Origin: Paracidovorax avenae
Lineage (GTDB): Bacteria; Pseudomonadota; Gammaproteobacteria; Burkholderiales; Burkholderiaceae_C
Direction: 5' to 3'
DNA length: 64,000 bases
Assembly (NCBI RefSeq): GCF_040892545.1
Contig: NZ_CP156079.1
Location: 4,313,501 to 4,377,500, forward strand
Shown piece by piece: positions 25,250 to 33,747 of this stretch. Position 1 is the stretch's first letter, and each line of letters opens with the position of its first letter. A model generated the notes under the pieces. The model was given only the letters and a program-made list of their open reading frames with translations, was not told the DNA's origin and did no database searches. The translations under genes and the position numbers were made by a program.

Positions 25250-26113
25250 ATGCCACAGGCCAAGCTCGTTTACATACTGTCCCTGCGCAATGCGGCCGCC
25301 GACCAGGCCGGCCAGTTCATCGACTACCGCGGCGGGCGGCGCTACATGCCCTCCCCGCTCGAATACCTGGCGCACGCGCTCGACACCACGCCCCTCGGGG
25401 AAGCCTATTCCCTGGAGGGCATCGTCTTCGACGACGACCCGCAATCGCCGCGGGATCGTGCGGCGCTGAACGGCTACGGTTTCGCATGCACGCCGGGGGA
25501 GCGCTGGATCTTTCCGCACGAACTCGCGACCCAGGACCGCAAGCTGCGCGACCTGCTGCGGCCGGTGCCGTCGGAGTACCGCCGCCTGCCCCTGGCCGAT
25601 CCGGGCCGCGCGGCCGGCAAGCAGGCTTTCGAGGCCGCGCTGCAGCGCACGCTCGAATCGCTGCAGGCCGACATCGTGGTGCTCGACGGCCTGCTGGTCA
25701 TCCTGGACGCGCTGGTGCAGCCCGGCGCGCCGTTCCACCGCCGCATCGTGAACATCCACCCGGGCATCACCCGGCTGGAGTCGCCGTACCGGCGCCGCGG
25801 CGCGCACGCCACGCTGGACGCCCTGCACGGGGCCCGCGGCGAGCGCGTGACCGACTGGCAGCGCATGGCCACGGAGCCGGCCACGCCGATCCTGCGGACC
25901 GGCGCGTCGCTGCACTACGTCGATGACGGGATCGACTCGGGCGAGGTCATCTACGACGTGCTGGGCACGCCGATCGACCCGGCCGACACGATCCTGGAAC
26001 TGCGCTGGAACAACTTCCACCGCAGCCTGTTCCCCGCGCTCCACCAGGGCCTGCAGTTGCTGGCCCCGCACCTGTCGGGTGTGCACCGACACGCTTCGCC
26101 ATTCCACCCTTGA
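25250..26113 (+). CDS. N5-hydroxyornithine formyltransferase
   Basis: Transfers a formyl group from 10-formyltetrahydrofolate to N5-hydroxyornithine, giving the formyl-hydroxamate found in siderophores such as malleobactin, ornibactin and pyoverdine. 287 residues; it belongs to the formyltransferase family by the catalytic block NIHPGITRLESPYRRRG (Asn, His) and the later HYVDDGIDSGEVI (Asp). The N-terminus (MPQAKLVYILSLRNAAADQAGQFIDYR) is typical of the siderophore subfamily. 85 bp after fhuF; its stop overlaps a TTG that could start the next frame, but the better start of that gene is 20 bp further on. Confidence 0.93.
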   Translation: MPQAKLVYILSLRNAAADQAGQFIDYRGGRRYMPSPLEYLAHALDTTPLGEAYSLEGIVFDDDPQSPRDRAALNGYGFACTPGERWIFPHELATQDRKLRDLLRPVPSEYRRLPLADPGRAAGKQAFEAALQRTLESLQADIVVLDGLLVILDALVQPGAPFHRRIVNIHPGITRLESPYRRRGAHATLDALHGARGERVTDWQRMATEPATPILRTGASLHYVDDGIDSGEVIYDVLGTPIDPADTILELRWNNFHRSLFPALHQGLQLLAPHLSGVHRHASPFHP

Positions 26114-26133
26114 AGACGACCAGGAGACAGACC

Positions 26134-27234
26134 GTGAAATTCGCCACGCCCCATACCCCGACTTCTTCCCCTTCCTCCGCTCCTGCGGACGCCCAGGCCG
26201 CCGCCGGCCTGCCCTTCCGGTCCTCTTTCCTGTCCTATGCGGGCGGACAGGCGCATGCGGTGCGCATCGACGGCGCCTCCCTGCAGGTGGCGGGCGGGCG
26301 GGCGGAGCCGGCATCGCACTGGACGCTGTCCGGGCACGGCGGCGACCTCGTGCTCCGGCCCGCCTCCGAGGGCGCGCGGCCGGCGCCGGCGGCGCACGGG
26401 CTCGCGGCGCTGGACGCCGCCTTTGCCGCGCATCCGGAATGCAGGGACCTGGCCATGCATCCCGCCGACCCGCAGGCCCTGGCCGCGCTGGCGGAGGCCG
26501 GCGTGGTGCTGCCCGCGGCGGACGGCAGCTGGCGCGCCTGCCGGGACACGCTGTGGCAGCAGCCCGGGCTCTGGCGGCCCGGGGTGCCGCCGCCGATGGC
26601 CCAGCGCTTCGCGCTGACCGATGGCCGCTATCACCCCCGCCGCGCGCCCAAGCCGCGCGGGCTGCTCTACCAGCGCTACATCCCGTGGCTGGAGCGCACG
26701 TTCACCTTCCGCAGCCTGGACATCGACGAAGACCTGCCGCGCTTCAACCGCTGGATGAACGACCCGGACGTGGCGGTGATCTGGGAGGAGGAAGGCGACC
26801 TGCAGAAGCACCGCGCCTACCTGGAGGGGATAGCCCGCGATCCGCACATGCATTCGATGATCGCCAGCCTGGATGGCGAGCCTTTCGCGTATTTCGAGGC
26901 GTACTGGACCAAGGAGAGCCGCATCGCGCCGTTCTACGACGCGCACGACTACGACCGCGGCTGGCATGTGCTGGTCGGGGAGCCGGCGTTCCGGGGCAAG
27001 GCCTTCGCCACGGCCTGGCTCACCTCGATCTCGCACTACCTGTTCCTGTGCGATGCGCGCACGCAGCGCATCCTGGGCGAGCCGCGCATCGACCACCACC
27101 AGCAGATCCGCAACCTCGACAAGTCCGGCTACGCGAAGGTGAAGGAGTTCGACCTGCCGCACAAGCGCGCGCAACTGGTGATGCTGCTGCGCGAGCACTA
27201 CTTCTACGACGGCCTGTGGATGCCGCGGTCCTGA
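26134..27234 (+). CDS. GNAT acetyltransferase of the siderophore IucB/RhbD family
   Basis: Likely acyl-CoA:N-hydroxy-amine acetyltransferase, making an acyl-hydroxamate from N5-hydroxyornithine. 366 residues. The C-terminal about 190 residues carry the IucB-type signature: FNRWMNDPDVAVIWEEEG, MHSMIASLDGEPFAYFE, YDRGWHVLVGEPAFRGKAF, DHHQQIRNLDKSGY. The N-terminal half is a poorly conserved Ala-rich domain. I choose the GTG at 26134 because an AGGAGA ribosome site lies at the right distance; the frame is open from a TTG at 26110. Having both formyl- and acetyltransferases in one cluster is notable. It precedes the receptor gene by 111 bp. Confidence 0.9.
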   Translation: MKFATPHTPTSSPSSAPADAQAAAGLPFRSSFLSYAGGQAHAVRIDGASLQVAGGRAEPASHWTLSGHGGDLVLRPASEGARPAPAAHGLAALDAAFAAHPECRDLAMHPADPQALAALAEAGVVLPAADGSWRACRDTLWQQPGLWRPGVPPPMAQRFALTDGRYHPRRAPKPRGLLYQRYIPWLERTFTFRSLDIDEDLPRFNRWMNDPDVAVIWEEEGDLQKHRAYLEGIARDPHMHSMIASLDGEPFAYFEAYWTKESRIAPFYDAHDYDRGWHVLVGEPAFRGKAFATAWLTSISHYLFLCDARTQRILGEPRIDHHQQIRNLDKSGYAKVKEFDLPHKRAQLVMLLREHYFYDGLWMPRS

Positions 27235-27263
27235 GCAGTCACGGAAAAAACGTAACTGCACCC

Positions 27264-27292
27264 TGGTTAATAAGAAACATTCTCATTACAAT
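27264..27292 (+). promoter_or_regulatory. Putative receptor promoter
   Basis: TGGTTA (27264-27269) and TACAAT (27287-27292), 17 bp apart, upstream of the TonB receptor gene. The -10 is good and the -35 is weak. The Fur box at 27269-27287 fills the spacer. Confidence 0.5.
27269..27287 (+). promoter_or_regulatory. Fur box of the TonB receptor gene
   Basis: The 19-bp site AATAAGAAACATTCTCATT is a near-palindrome: the right half matches the common ATTCTCATT half-site and the left half differs from its complement at one position. It covers the spacer of the proposed promoter, so iron-loaded Fur would repress the receptor directly. Confidence 0.75.
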
Positions 27293-27345
27293 TCGTATGC
27301 ATTCCGCACTTCTGCACTTATTCCATTTCTGAAGGGGGTTTTCCG

Positions 27346-29547
27346 ATGCGCCATGTTTCCGCCGCGAGGCCTGCGCGGCAGCGCCTGCTGCACGCTTCCA
27401 TCACCGCGGCCTTCGGCACCGCGGCCGTGCTGTCCACCCCGCTGGCGGGGGCGCAGGAGGCCTCCGCCGGCTCCACCACGCTGCCCACGGTCACGGTGAC
27501 CGGCGGCGCCGAGGAGAGCGCCACGGGCCGGGTGAACGGCTACACGGCACGCCGCAGCGCGACCGCCACCAAGACGGACACCCCCCTGATCGAGACGCCG
27601 CAGTCCATCTCGGTGATTCCGGCGGACCTGATGGAGGCGCAGGGCGCACGCACGGTGAAGGACGCGCTCAGCTACTCGCCGGGCGTGATCCCGACGCGCT
27701 TCGGCGCGGACTCGCGCTACGACTGGATCTCCCTGCGCGGCTTCGATGCCTACTCGCCGGGCTTCTACCTGGACGGCATGCCGCTGCGCAACAACGGCAA
27801 CTGGGGCATCTGGCCCGTGGAGAGCTACGGCGCCGAGCGGATCGAGCTGCTGCGCGGCCCGGCGTCGGTGCTGTACGGCATGAGCGGCCCGGGCGGGCTG
27901 GTGAATGCCGTGAGCAAGCGCCCGACGGCCGAGCCGCTGCGCGAGGTGCAGGTGCAGATCGGCGACCACGGGCGCCGCCAGATCGCGGCCGATGTCTCCG
28001 GCCCGCTGGGCGAGGACGGCAAGCTGCTCTACCGCCTGACCGCGCTTACGCGCGATGCCGACCTGCCGGCGGGCGACATGAAGGATGACCGCACCTTCAT
28101 CGCACCGGCCTTCACCTGGAAGCCCTCGTCCGATACCAGCCTGACCGTGCTGTCGCAGTTCGGCCGCACCCGTGCGGGGGTGTACTCGCGCACGCGGCCG
28201 GCCGTGGGCTCGCTGGTGCCGACGGCCATCGGCACCACCATCCCGAGCGACCTGTTCGCCGGGGAGCCGGGCTACAACCGCTTCGACATGGACACGTCGA
28301 TGATCGGCTACCTGTTCGAGCACCGCATCAACGATGCCTTCACCGTGCGGCAGAACGCGCGCTACGGCCAGCTCGACGTGGACTACACCGCGGTGCAGGG
28401 CCGCAATTTCATCACCGTGAACCCGGCCAATCCGCGCGATCCGGCGAATTTCTCCACGCTGCGGCGCACGGTGTCGGGCAGCAACGAGCGCATCCACGCG
28501 CTGAACCTCGACAACCAGCTGGAAGCGCGCCTGCGCTCGGGCGACGTGCAGCACACCGTGCTGGCCGGGCTGGAATACCAGCGCACCCGCATCGACCAGG
28601 TCAGCTACAGCGGTGGCTCCGCGAGTCCGCTCAACATCTACAACCCCGTGTATGGCGGTGCGGTGCAGCTGCCCGCGCCGTGGTATGACGGCGTCGCCAC
28701 GCTCGCGCAGACCGGCCTCTATCTGCAGGACCAGATCAAGTGGCGCGACCGCTGGGTGCTCACCCTGGGCGCCCGCTACGACCGCGCCACCAGCGATGCG
28801 GACAGCCGGCTGGACGGCAGCCAGACCAGGGTGTCGGAACACAAGGCGACGAAGCGCGCCGGCCTGACCTACCTGGCCGAGAGCGGCTGGGCGCCGTACG
28901 TGAGCTATACCGAATCGTTCGTGCCGACGGCCATGCGCAACCCGGCCACGGGCCAGCCGTTCAAGCCCGAGACCGGCCGCCAGTACGAGGCCGGTGTGCG
29001 CTACCAGCCCGAGGGCGGCAAGCAGCGCTACAGCGCCGCCATCTTCGACCTGCGCCGCAAGAACTACCTGACCGCGGACGACAACTTCGTGCCGCGCCAG
29101 ACCGGCGAGATCCAGGTGCGCGGCCTGGAGCTGGAAGCCTCGGCGGAGCTGATGCCGCGCCTGAACCTGGTGGGCTCCTACACCTATACGCCCACGGCGA
29201 AGATCACGGCCAGCAGCACGGCCCGGGAGATCGGCAAGCCGCTCACGGCGGTGTCGCGCAACGCCGCGGCGCTGTGGGTGGACTACCGGTTCGCGAACCG
29301 CATCAAGGTGGGCCTGGGCGCGCGCTACACCGGCTCCAACCACGGCGACCTGGACGCCGCGCCGGCGAAGGTGCCGTCCTTCACCGTGTTCGACGCGATG
29401 ATCGGCTACGACATCGATCGCTGGACCTTCGCGCTGAACGTGCGCAACCTGGGCGACAAGACCTATATCGGCAACTGCGACCAGTACGGCAACTGCTACT
29501 ACGGCGATCCGCGCCGGGTGGTGGCCACGGCCACGTACCGCTGGTAA
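27346..29547 (+). CDS. TonB-dependent ferric-siderophore receptor
   Basis: 733-residue outer-membrane receptor. Signal peptide at about 1-36 (cleavage around AGAQEA), a plug domain (PQSISVIPADLMEAQGARTVKDAL, GPGGLVNAVSKRP), and a 22-strand barrel ending in Trp (VVATATYRW). It resembles the FhuA/FoxA/FpvA group that imports hydroxamate siderophores. There is no N-terminal signalling (STN) domain between signal peptide and plug, so it should not signal to the sigma factor. AGGGGG ribosome site eight bases before the ATG. Own promoter with Fur box, and also downstream of the fhuF unit. An intrinsic terminator follows. Presumed partner: the siderophore made here. Confidence 0.96.
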   Translation: MRHVSAARPARQRLLHASITAAFGTAAVLSTPLAGAQEASAGSTTLPTVTVTGGAEESATGRVNGYTARRSATATKTDTPLIETPQSISVIPADLMEAQGARTVKDALSYSPGVIPTRFGADSRYDWISLRGFDAYSPGFYLDGMPLRNNGNWGIWPVESYGAERIELLRGPASVLYGMSGPGGLVNAVSKRPTAEPLREVQVQIGDHGRRQIAADVSGPLGEDGKLLYRLTALTRDADLPAGDMKDDRTFIAPAFTWKPSSDTSLTVLSQFGRTRAGVYSRTRPAVGSLVPTAIGTTIPSDLFAGEPGYNRFDMDTSMIGYLFEHRINDAFTVRQNARYGQLDVDYTAVQGRNFITVNPANPRDPANFSTLRRTVSGSNERIHALNLDNQLEARLRSGDVQHTVLAGLEYQRTRIDQVSYSGGSASPLNIYNPVYGGAVQLPAPWYDGVATLAQTGLYLQDQIKWRDRWVLTLGARYDRATSDADSRLDGSQTRVSEHKATKRAGLTYLAESGWAPYVSYTESFVPTAMRNPATGQPFKPETGRQYEAGVRYQPEGGKQRYSAAIFDLRRKNYLTADDNFVPRQTGEIQVRGLELEASAELMPRLNLVGSYTYTPTAKITASSTAREIGKPLTAVSRNAAALWVDYRFANRIKVGLGARYTGSNHGDLDAAPAKVPSFTVFDAMIGYDIDRWTFALNVRNLGDKTYIGNCDQYGNCYYGDPRRVVATATYRW

Positions 29548-29572
29548 GGCCCGCGGCCTGCGGGAACGCGAA

Positions 29573-29603
29573 GGGGAGCGGCAGTGCGCCGCTCCCCTTT
29601 TTT
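29573..29603 (+). terminator. Intrinsic terminator after the receptor gene
   Basis: Perfect 10-bp stem GGGGAGCGGC / GCCGCTCCCC with a 5-base loop, followed by six T. It separates the receptor gene from the convergent last NRPS gene. Confidence 0.9.
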
Positions 29604-29625
29604 CGTCGAGGCGCCCGCTTTCCGC

Positions 29626-32600
29626 TCAGGCGCGCGGGGAGCCGTCGGCCGCGCGCAGCGCCTCGCGCAGGGCCCCGATGAAGGCGGGCTGGCGGATGAT
29701 GTCCAGGTGGCCCGCGCCTTCCACGACCTGCACGCCGCGCACGTCCGCGATCGCGGACCAGTCGCGCAGCGCCCCGCCCTCTTCCACCGAGCGGCCCGCC
29801 TGGAAGAGGTGGACCGGCAGCCCGTCGCTGGCGGGCGTGTGCCGGCAGGCCTGCACGCGCTTGTCGAGCGTGGTCCAGAGCAGGTATTCGTGGCTGTCCT
29901 CGCCTTCGCCGTCCAGCGGCAGGGACTGCCCGGCATCGACCAACTGCTGCAGCACGCCGTCGCGTTCGTCGGCATACATGCGCTCCAGCAGCTCGCGCCA
30001 CCGGTCGGCCATGGTGGAGGCGGCCAGCCAGGCATCCAGCCGGGCCTGCGCCTGCACGCGCTCCGCCGCGGACAGCGGCCGGCCGGCGCGCAGGGGCTCC
30101 GTGCTGTGCACGTCCACCAGCGCGGTGAAGGCGACCTCCACGCGGCCCTGCAGGCGCCGTGCGGTCTCGACGGCCAGGTCGCCGCCGGAGGACCAGCCCA
30201 GCAGCGTGCACCGCCCGCCCGCGGCGGTCGCCGCGATGAAGTCCGCGTACTCGGCCGCGAGGGCCTCCACCGCGAATCCGCGCCAGCGCTGCCGCGTGTA
30301 CACGTGGCTCACGAAGGCGTGCACGGTGCGCTCGCCGCGCAGCGCCTCGGCCAGCGGCAGGAACTCGCGCGTGTTCACCACCATGCCGGGCAGGCAGTAA
30401 AGCGGCACGCCGCTGCCTTCGTCCTGCAGGCAGACCGCGTCGTGCGCGCCCTCGAAGCGTTCGCGCAGCCGCTGCGCCAGGTGCGCGAGCGTGGGGGACT
30501 GCATGACATCGGCCAGGCTGGCCTGCGCGCCGCCCGGCACCTGCCTGCGCAGGCGGGCGACCAGCTTGAGGCACAGGATGGAATCGCCGCCGAGGGCGTG
30601 GAAGTTGTCGTCGCGGCCGACACGATCGACGCGCAGCACCTCGCTCCACACCTTCGCGATCGCTTCTTCCAGGGCGCCGCGCGGGGGCTCTCCGCGAGCA
30701 GCCTCCTCGGGCGCGGCGGCGGGCAGCGGCAGGGCACGGCGATCGAGCTTGCCGTTGGGCGTGAGCGGCAGCGCGGCGATGGGCAGGATGTGGTCCGGCA
30801 CCATCCAGGCCGGCAGCGCGGCCTGCAACTGCGCCTGTAATTGCGCTGGCAGCGCGCCGGGATCGTTCGGCGCACCGGCATCGGCAGGAACCACGTAGGC
30901 ATGCAGCGCCATTGCGCCATCGGTTTCGCGGGCCCGCGCGACCACCACCGCATCGGCCACGCCGGTGCACTCGCGCAGGCGCTGGGCAACCTCCGCGGGC
31001 TCCACCCGCCACCCACGGATCTTGACCTGGTCGTCCGCGCGACCGAGGAATTCCAGCGCCCCGTCCCCGCGCAGTCGCACGCGGTCGCCCGTGCGGTAGA
31101 GGCGCGCGCCGGCCTCGAAGGGCGAGGCGACGAACCGTTCCGCCGTGGTGCCGGGCCGGCCGGCATAGCCGCGCGCGAGCCCGCGCCCGGCCAGGTACAG
31201 CTCGCCGGGCATGCCGGGCTGCACGGGCTCCAGGCGGTCGTCCAGCAGGTGGGCCCGGATGCCCGGCAGGGGCCGGCCCAGCGGCAGCGCGGTGAACCCG
31301 CGCGGACTCTCGTCGGGAGGCGCGGCGGGATGGGTGAGCACGCCCACCGTGGTCTCGGTGGGGCCGTAGTGGTTGAGGATGCGCAGGCCCGGGCGCAGCG
31401 CGCGCACGGTGCGCAGCAGTTCGTCGTCGGCCGTCTCGCCGCCCAGCACCAGGGTATGGCGCGGCAGCGCCGCGGCGGGGTTGCGCGCATTCAGCAGGCC
31501 GCGCAGGTGGCTGGGAACGATCTTCAGCACGTCGGCGCCGCAGCGCTCCATGCCGGCCGCGAACGCATCCGGATCGAACGCCTCGGCCGAGGAAGGCAGG
31601 TACAGGCAGCCGCCCGAGCACAGCGCGCCGAACAACGCGGTGTGCCCCAGGTCCGCGCCCACGGTGGAGACCATCGCGAAGCAGCGGCCCGGGCCCACAT
31701 CCAGGCGCTGGAGCACGCCCTGGGCGTAGTTCGCCAGCGCACCGTGGGGCACGACCACGCCCTTGGGCCGCCCGGTGGAGCCGGAGGTGTAGATCATGTA
31801 GGCACCCTGCGACGGGTGCAGCGGGCGGATCGAGGGCGACGCCGCGGTGGCCACTGCATCGGACGCACCGAACTCCACGCGCCACTGCGGCACGCCTTCC
31901 GGGGGTTGCTGGAGATCGCCGATCAGCAGGGCGGCGCCGCAATCGTGCAGCAATTCGTCGCGCCGGGTGCGCGGCAGCGCCGGGTCCAGCGGCACGCAGA
32001 CGGCCCCTGCCCGCATCGCCGCGAGCCAGGCCAGCACGAATTCGGGGCCGCGCTCCAGGCACACGGCCACGCGGTCTTCCGCGCGAATGCCGTGGGCCTG
32101 CAGGCGCTGCGCCCACGCGGCGCTCGTGCGGTCGAGTTCCGCGTAGGTGATCTTGCGCACTCCCGCGGCGATGGCCGGGGCCGCGGGATCGCGCCGCGCG
32201 GCGGCGGCGAAGGCGTCCGGCACGTTCGCGCAGGGCCACGCCGTCTCCTCGCCGCGCAGCTCCGGCACGGGCGGCAGCGCCGCCTTCCCGATGGCCGGGA
32301 TGCCACCGCCGGCCGCCTGCCGCGCCAGCGCGCGCAGCCCGTCGGCCAGGCGCACGACGGTGTCGTGGTCGAACAGGTCGGCCGCGTAGGCGATGCCGAA
32401 CGAGAGGCTGTCGCCATCGTCCATCACATCCACGCTCAGGTCGAAATGCACCTCGTCCACCGAGATGCTTCCGGCCGTCGCGGCCGGCTGCCGCGCCCCG
32501 CGCGGGGCGGCCTGCTGCTGGGTGGATTTGACCTGGAACAGCGGATGCAGGCCGGGTACGCGCGGCACCGAGAGCGCATCCACGAGCATGTCCAGCGGCA

Positions 32601-33720
32601 CTTCCTGGTGCGCCTTGGCCTCGACGAAGCGGTCGCGCACGTGCTCCAGCCACTGCGCGAAGGACCAGGCCCGGTCGGCCTGCAGCCGCAGCACCAGCAC
32701 GTTGGTGAAATGGCCCACCACGCCGGCCAGCTCGGGCCGGTCCCGCGTGGTGGTGGGCACGCCGATGCACAGGTCGTCCTGGCCGCCCAGGCGGTGCAGC
32801 AGCAGCCCGAGCAGGGACAGGCATACCAGGTAAGGAGAGGCTGCGTGCGCGCGGCCCAGCGCGCGCAGCGAGGCGGACACGGCCTCGTCCAGCCCGGCAG
32901 CCACCACGCCGCCCTGGGTGCCGCGCCGTGCGGTGCGCGGCCGGTCCAGCGGCAGCGCGGTCGCCAGCGGCGCGTCGCGCAGGCGTTCGCGCCAGTGGCC
33001 GATCTGGCGCTGCAGCTCCCCGGCTTCCATCCAGTGGCGCTGCCAGGCGGCGTAATCCGCATAGCCCAGCGATGCCGCACCTTGCGCCGCCGGGCCCGGC
33101 GCCGCTTCGCCCGGTGCGGCGAGCAACGCGCGCAATTCGGACAGCAGCAGGCCGATGGACTGTCCGTCGGCCGCGATGTGGTGCACGCAGAGCACCAGCT
33201 CGGGAGCACCTTCGGGGAAGACGTGCAGGCAGGCGCGGAAGACGGGACCGCGCTCCAGGTCGAAGGGTTCCATGGCGAAGGCCTGCGCCTGCACGGCCAG
33301 GGCCTCCTGCGCCTGGGCACGGGGCATGCTCCATTCGCGCACCGACCAGCCGAAGCGCTGCTGCGGGTCCTCCCGCTGCACCGGCTGGTCCTGCGCGTCG
33401 CAGCCGAAGCAGGTGTGCAGCGCGGCGTGGCGCGCCACCAGCGTGGCCAGGGCGCGGTGCACCGCGGCGGCATCCGGCGATCCGGGCAGCACCATGCGGC
33501 CGGCCAGGTTGTAGGCGGGCGAGGCGGGATCGCGCTGCCAGGCGAGCCACAGGGGCCGCTGGGCATAGGCCATGGGGGCTTCGCCGGCGGCTGCCCTGGG
33601 CACCACGGGCAGCGCCTCAAAGCCGATGCCGCTGGCACGCAGCCGCTCCAGGAACACCTGGCGCTTGTCAGGGGTGAGGGCCGCGAAGCGGCGCGAGAGC
33701 TCGTGCATTTCGGTGGTCAT
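29626..33720 (-). CDS. NRPS termination module C-A(Asp)-PCP-TE
   Basis: 1,364 residues. Condensation domain with HHIAADG near 183; adenylation domain with [10 protein letters not shown] near 643; carrier GGDSILC near 1043; thioesterase with GWSSGG near 1173. Aligned to the PheA code, the adenylation pocket reads DLTKVGHVGK from STVGADLGHTAL, LKIVPSHL, LVLGGE, NHYGPTETTVGVL. This is one residue from the aspartate code DLTKVGHIGK, so the last residue should be Asp, and with the TauD/SyrP-type enzyme at 55064 probably beta-hydroxyaspartate, an iron ligand. The thioesterase would release the finished chain. 27 bp after the preceding NRPS gene; last of the long operon. Confidence 0.94.
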   Translation of the reverse strand: MTTEMHELSRRFAALTPDKRQVFLERLRASGIGFEALPVVPRAAAGEAPMAYAQRPLWLAWQRDPASPAYNLAGRMVLPGSPDAAAVHRALATLVARHAALHTCFGCDAQDQPVQREDPQQRFGWSVREWSMPRAQAQEALAVQAQAFAMEPFDLERGPVFRACLHVFPEGAPELVLCVHHIAADGQSIGLLLSELRALLAAPGEAAPGPAAQGAASLGYADYAAWQRHWMEAGELQRQIGHWRERLRDAPLATALPLDRPRTARRGTQGGVVAAGLDEAVSASLRALGRAHAASPYLVCLSLLGLLLHRLGGQDDLCIGVPTTTRDRPELAGVVGHFTNVLVLRLQADRAWSFAQWLEHVRDRFVEAKAHQEVPLDMLVDALSVPRVPGLHPLFQVKSTQQQAAPRGARQPAATAGSISVDEVHFDLSVDVMDDGDSLSFGIAYAADLFDHDTVVRLADGLRALARQAAGGGIPAIGKAALPPVPELRGEETAWPCANVPDAFAAAARRDPAAPAIAAGVRKITYAELDRTSAAWAQRLQAHGIRAEDRVAVCLERGPEFVLAWLAAMRAGAVCVPLDPALPRTRRDELLHDCGAALLIGDLQQPPEGVPQWRVEFGASDAVATAASPSIRPLHPSQGAYMIYTSGSTGRPKGVVVPHGALANYAQGVLQRLDVGPGRCFAMVSTVGADLGHTALFGALCSGGCLYLPSSAEAFDPDAFAAGMERCGADVLKIVPSHLRGLLNARNPAAALPRHTLVLGGETADDELLRTVRALRPGLRILNHYGPTETTVGVLTHPAAPPDESPRGFTALPLGRPLPGIRAHLLDDRLEPVQPGMPGELYLAGRGLARGYAGRPGTTAERFVASPFEAGARLYRTGDRVRLRGDGALEFLGRADDQVKIRGWRVEPAEVAQRLRECTGVADAVVVARARETDGAMALHAYVVPADAGAPNDPGALPAQLQAQLQAALPAWMVPDHILPIAALPLTPNGKLDRRALPLPAAAPEEAARGEPPRGALEEAIAKVWSEVLRVDRVGRDDNFHALGGDSILCLKLVARLRRQVPGGAQASLADVMQSPTLAHLAQRLRERFEGAHDAVCLQDEGSGVPLYCLPGMVVNTREFLPLAEALRGERTVHAFVSHVYTRQRWRGFAVEALAAEYADFIAATAAGGRCTLLGWSSGGDLAVETARRLQGRVEVAFTALVDVHSTEPLRAGRPLSAAERVQAQARLDAWLAASTMADRWRELLERMYADERDGVLQQLVDAGQSLPLDGEGEDSHEYLLWTTLDKRVQACRHTPASDGLPVHLFQAGRSVEEGGALRDWSAIADVRGVQVVEGAGHLDIIRQPAFIGALREALRAADGSPRA

Positions 33721-33747
33721 GCGATGGTCGTCCTTCCCGTTCGTGAT

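Noticed and set aside
19767..25469. Very long open frame on the plus strand across the exporter and ornithine hydroxylase genes
   Set aside because: It is antisense to genes with clear catalytic motifs; long stop-free antisense frames are expected at this GC and its translation is low-complexity His/Gly/Arg-rich.
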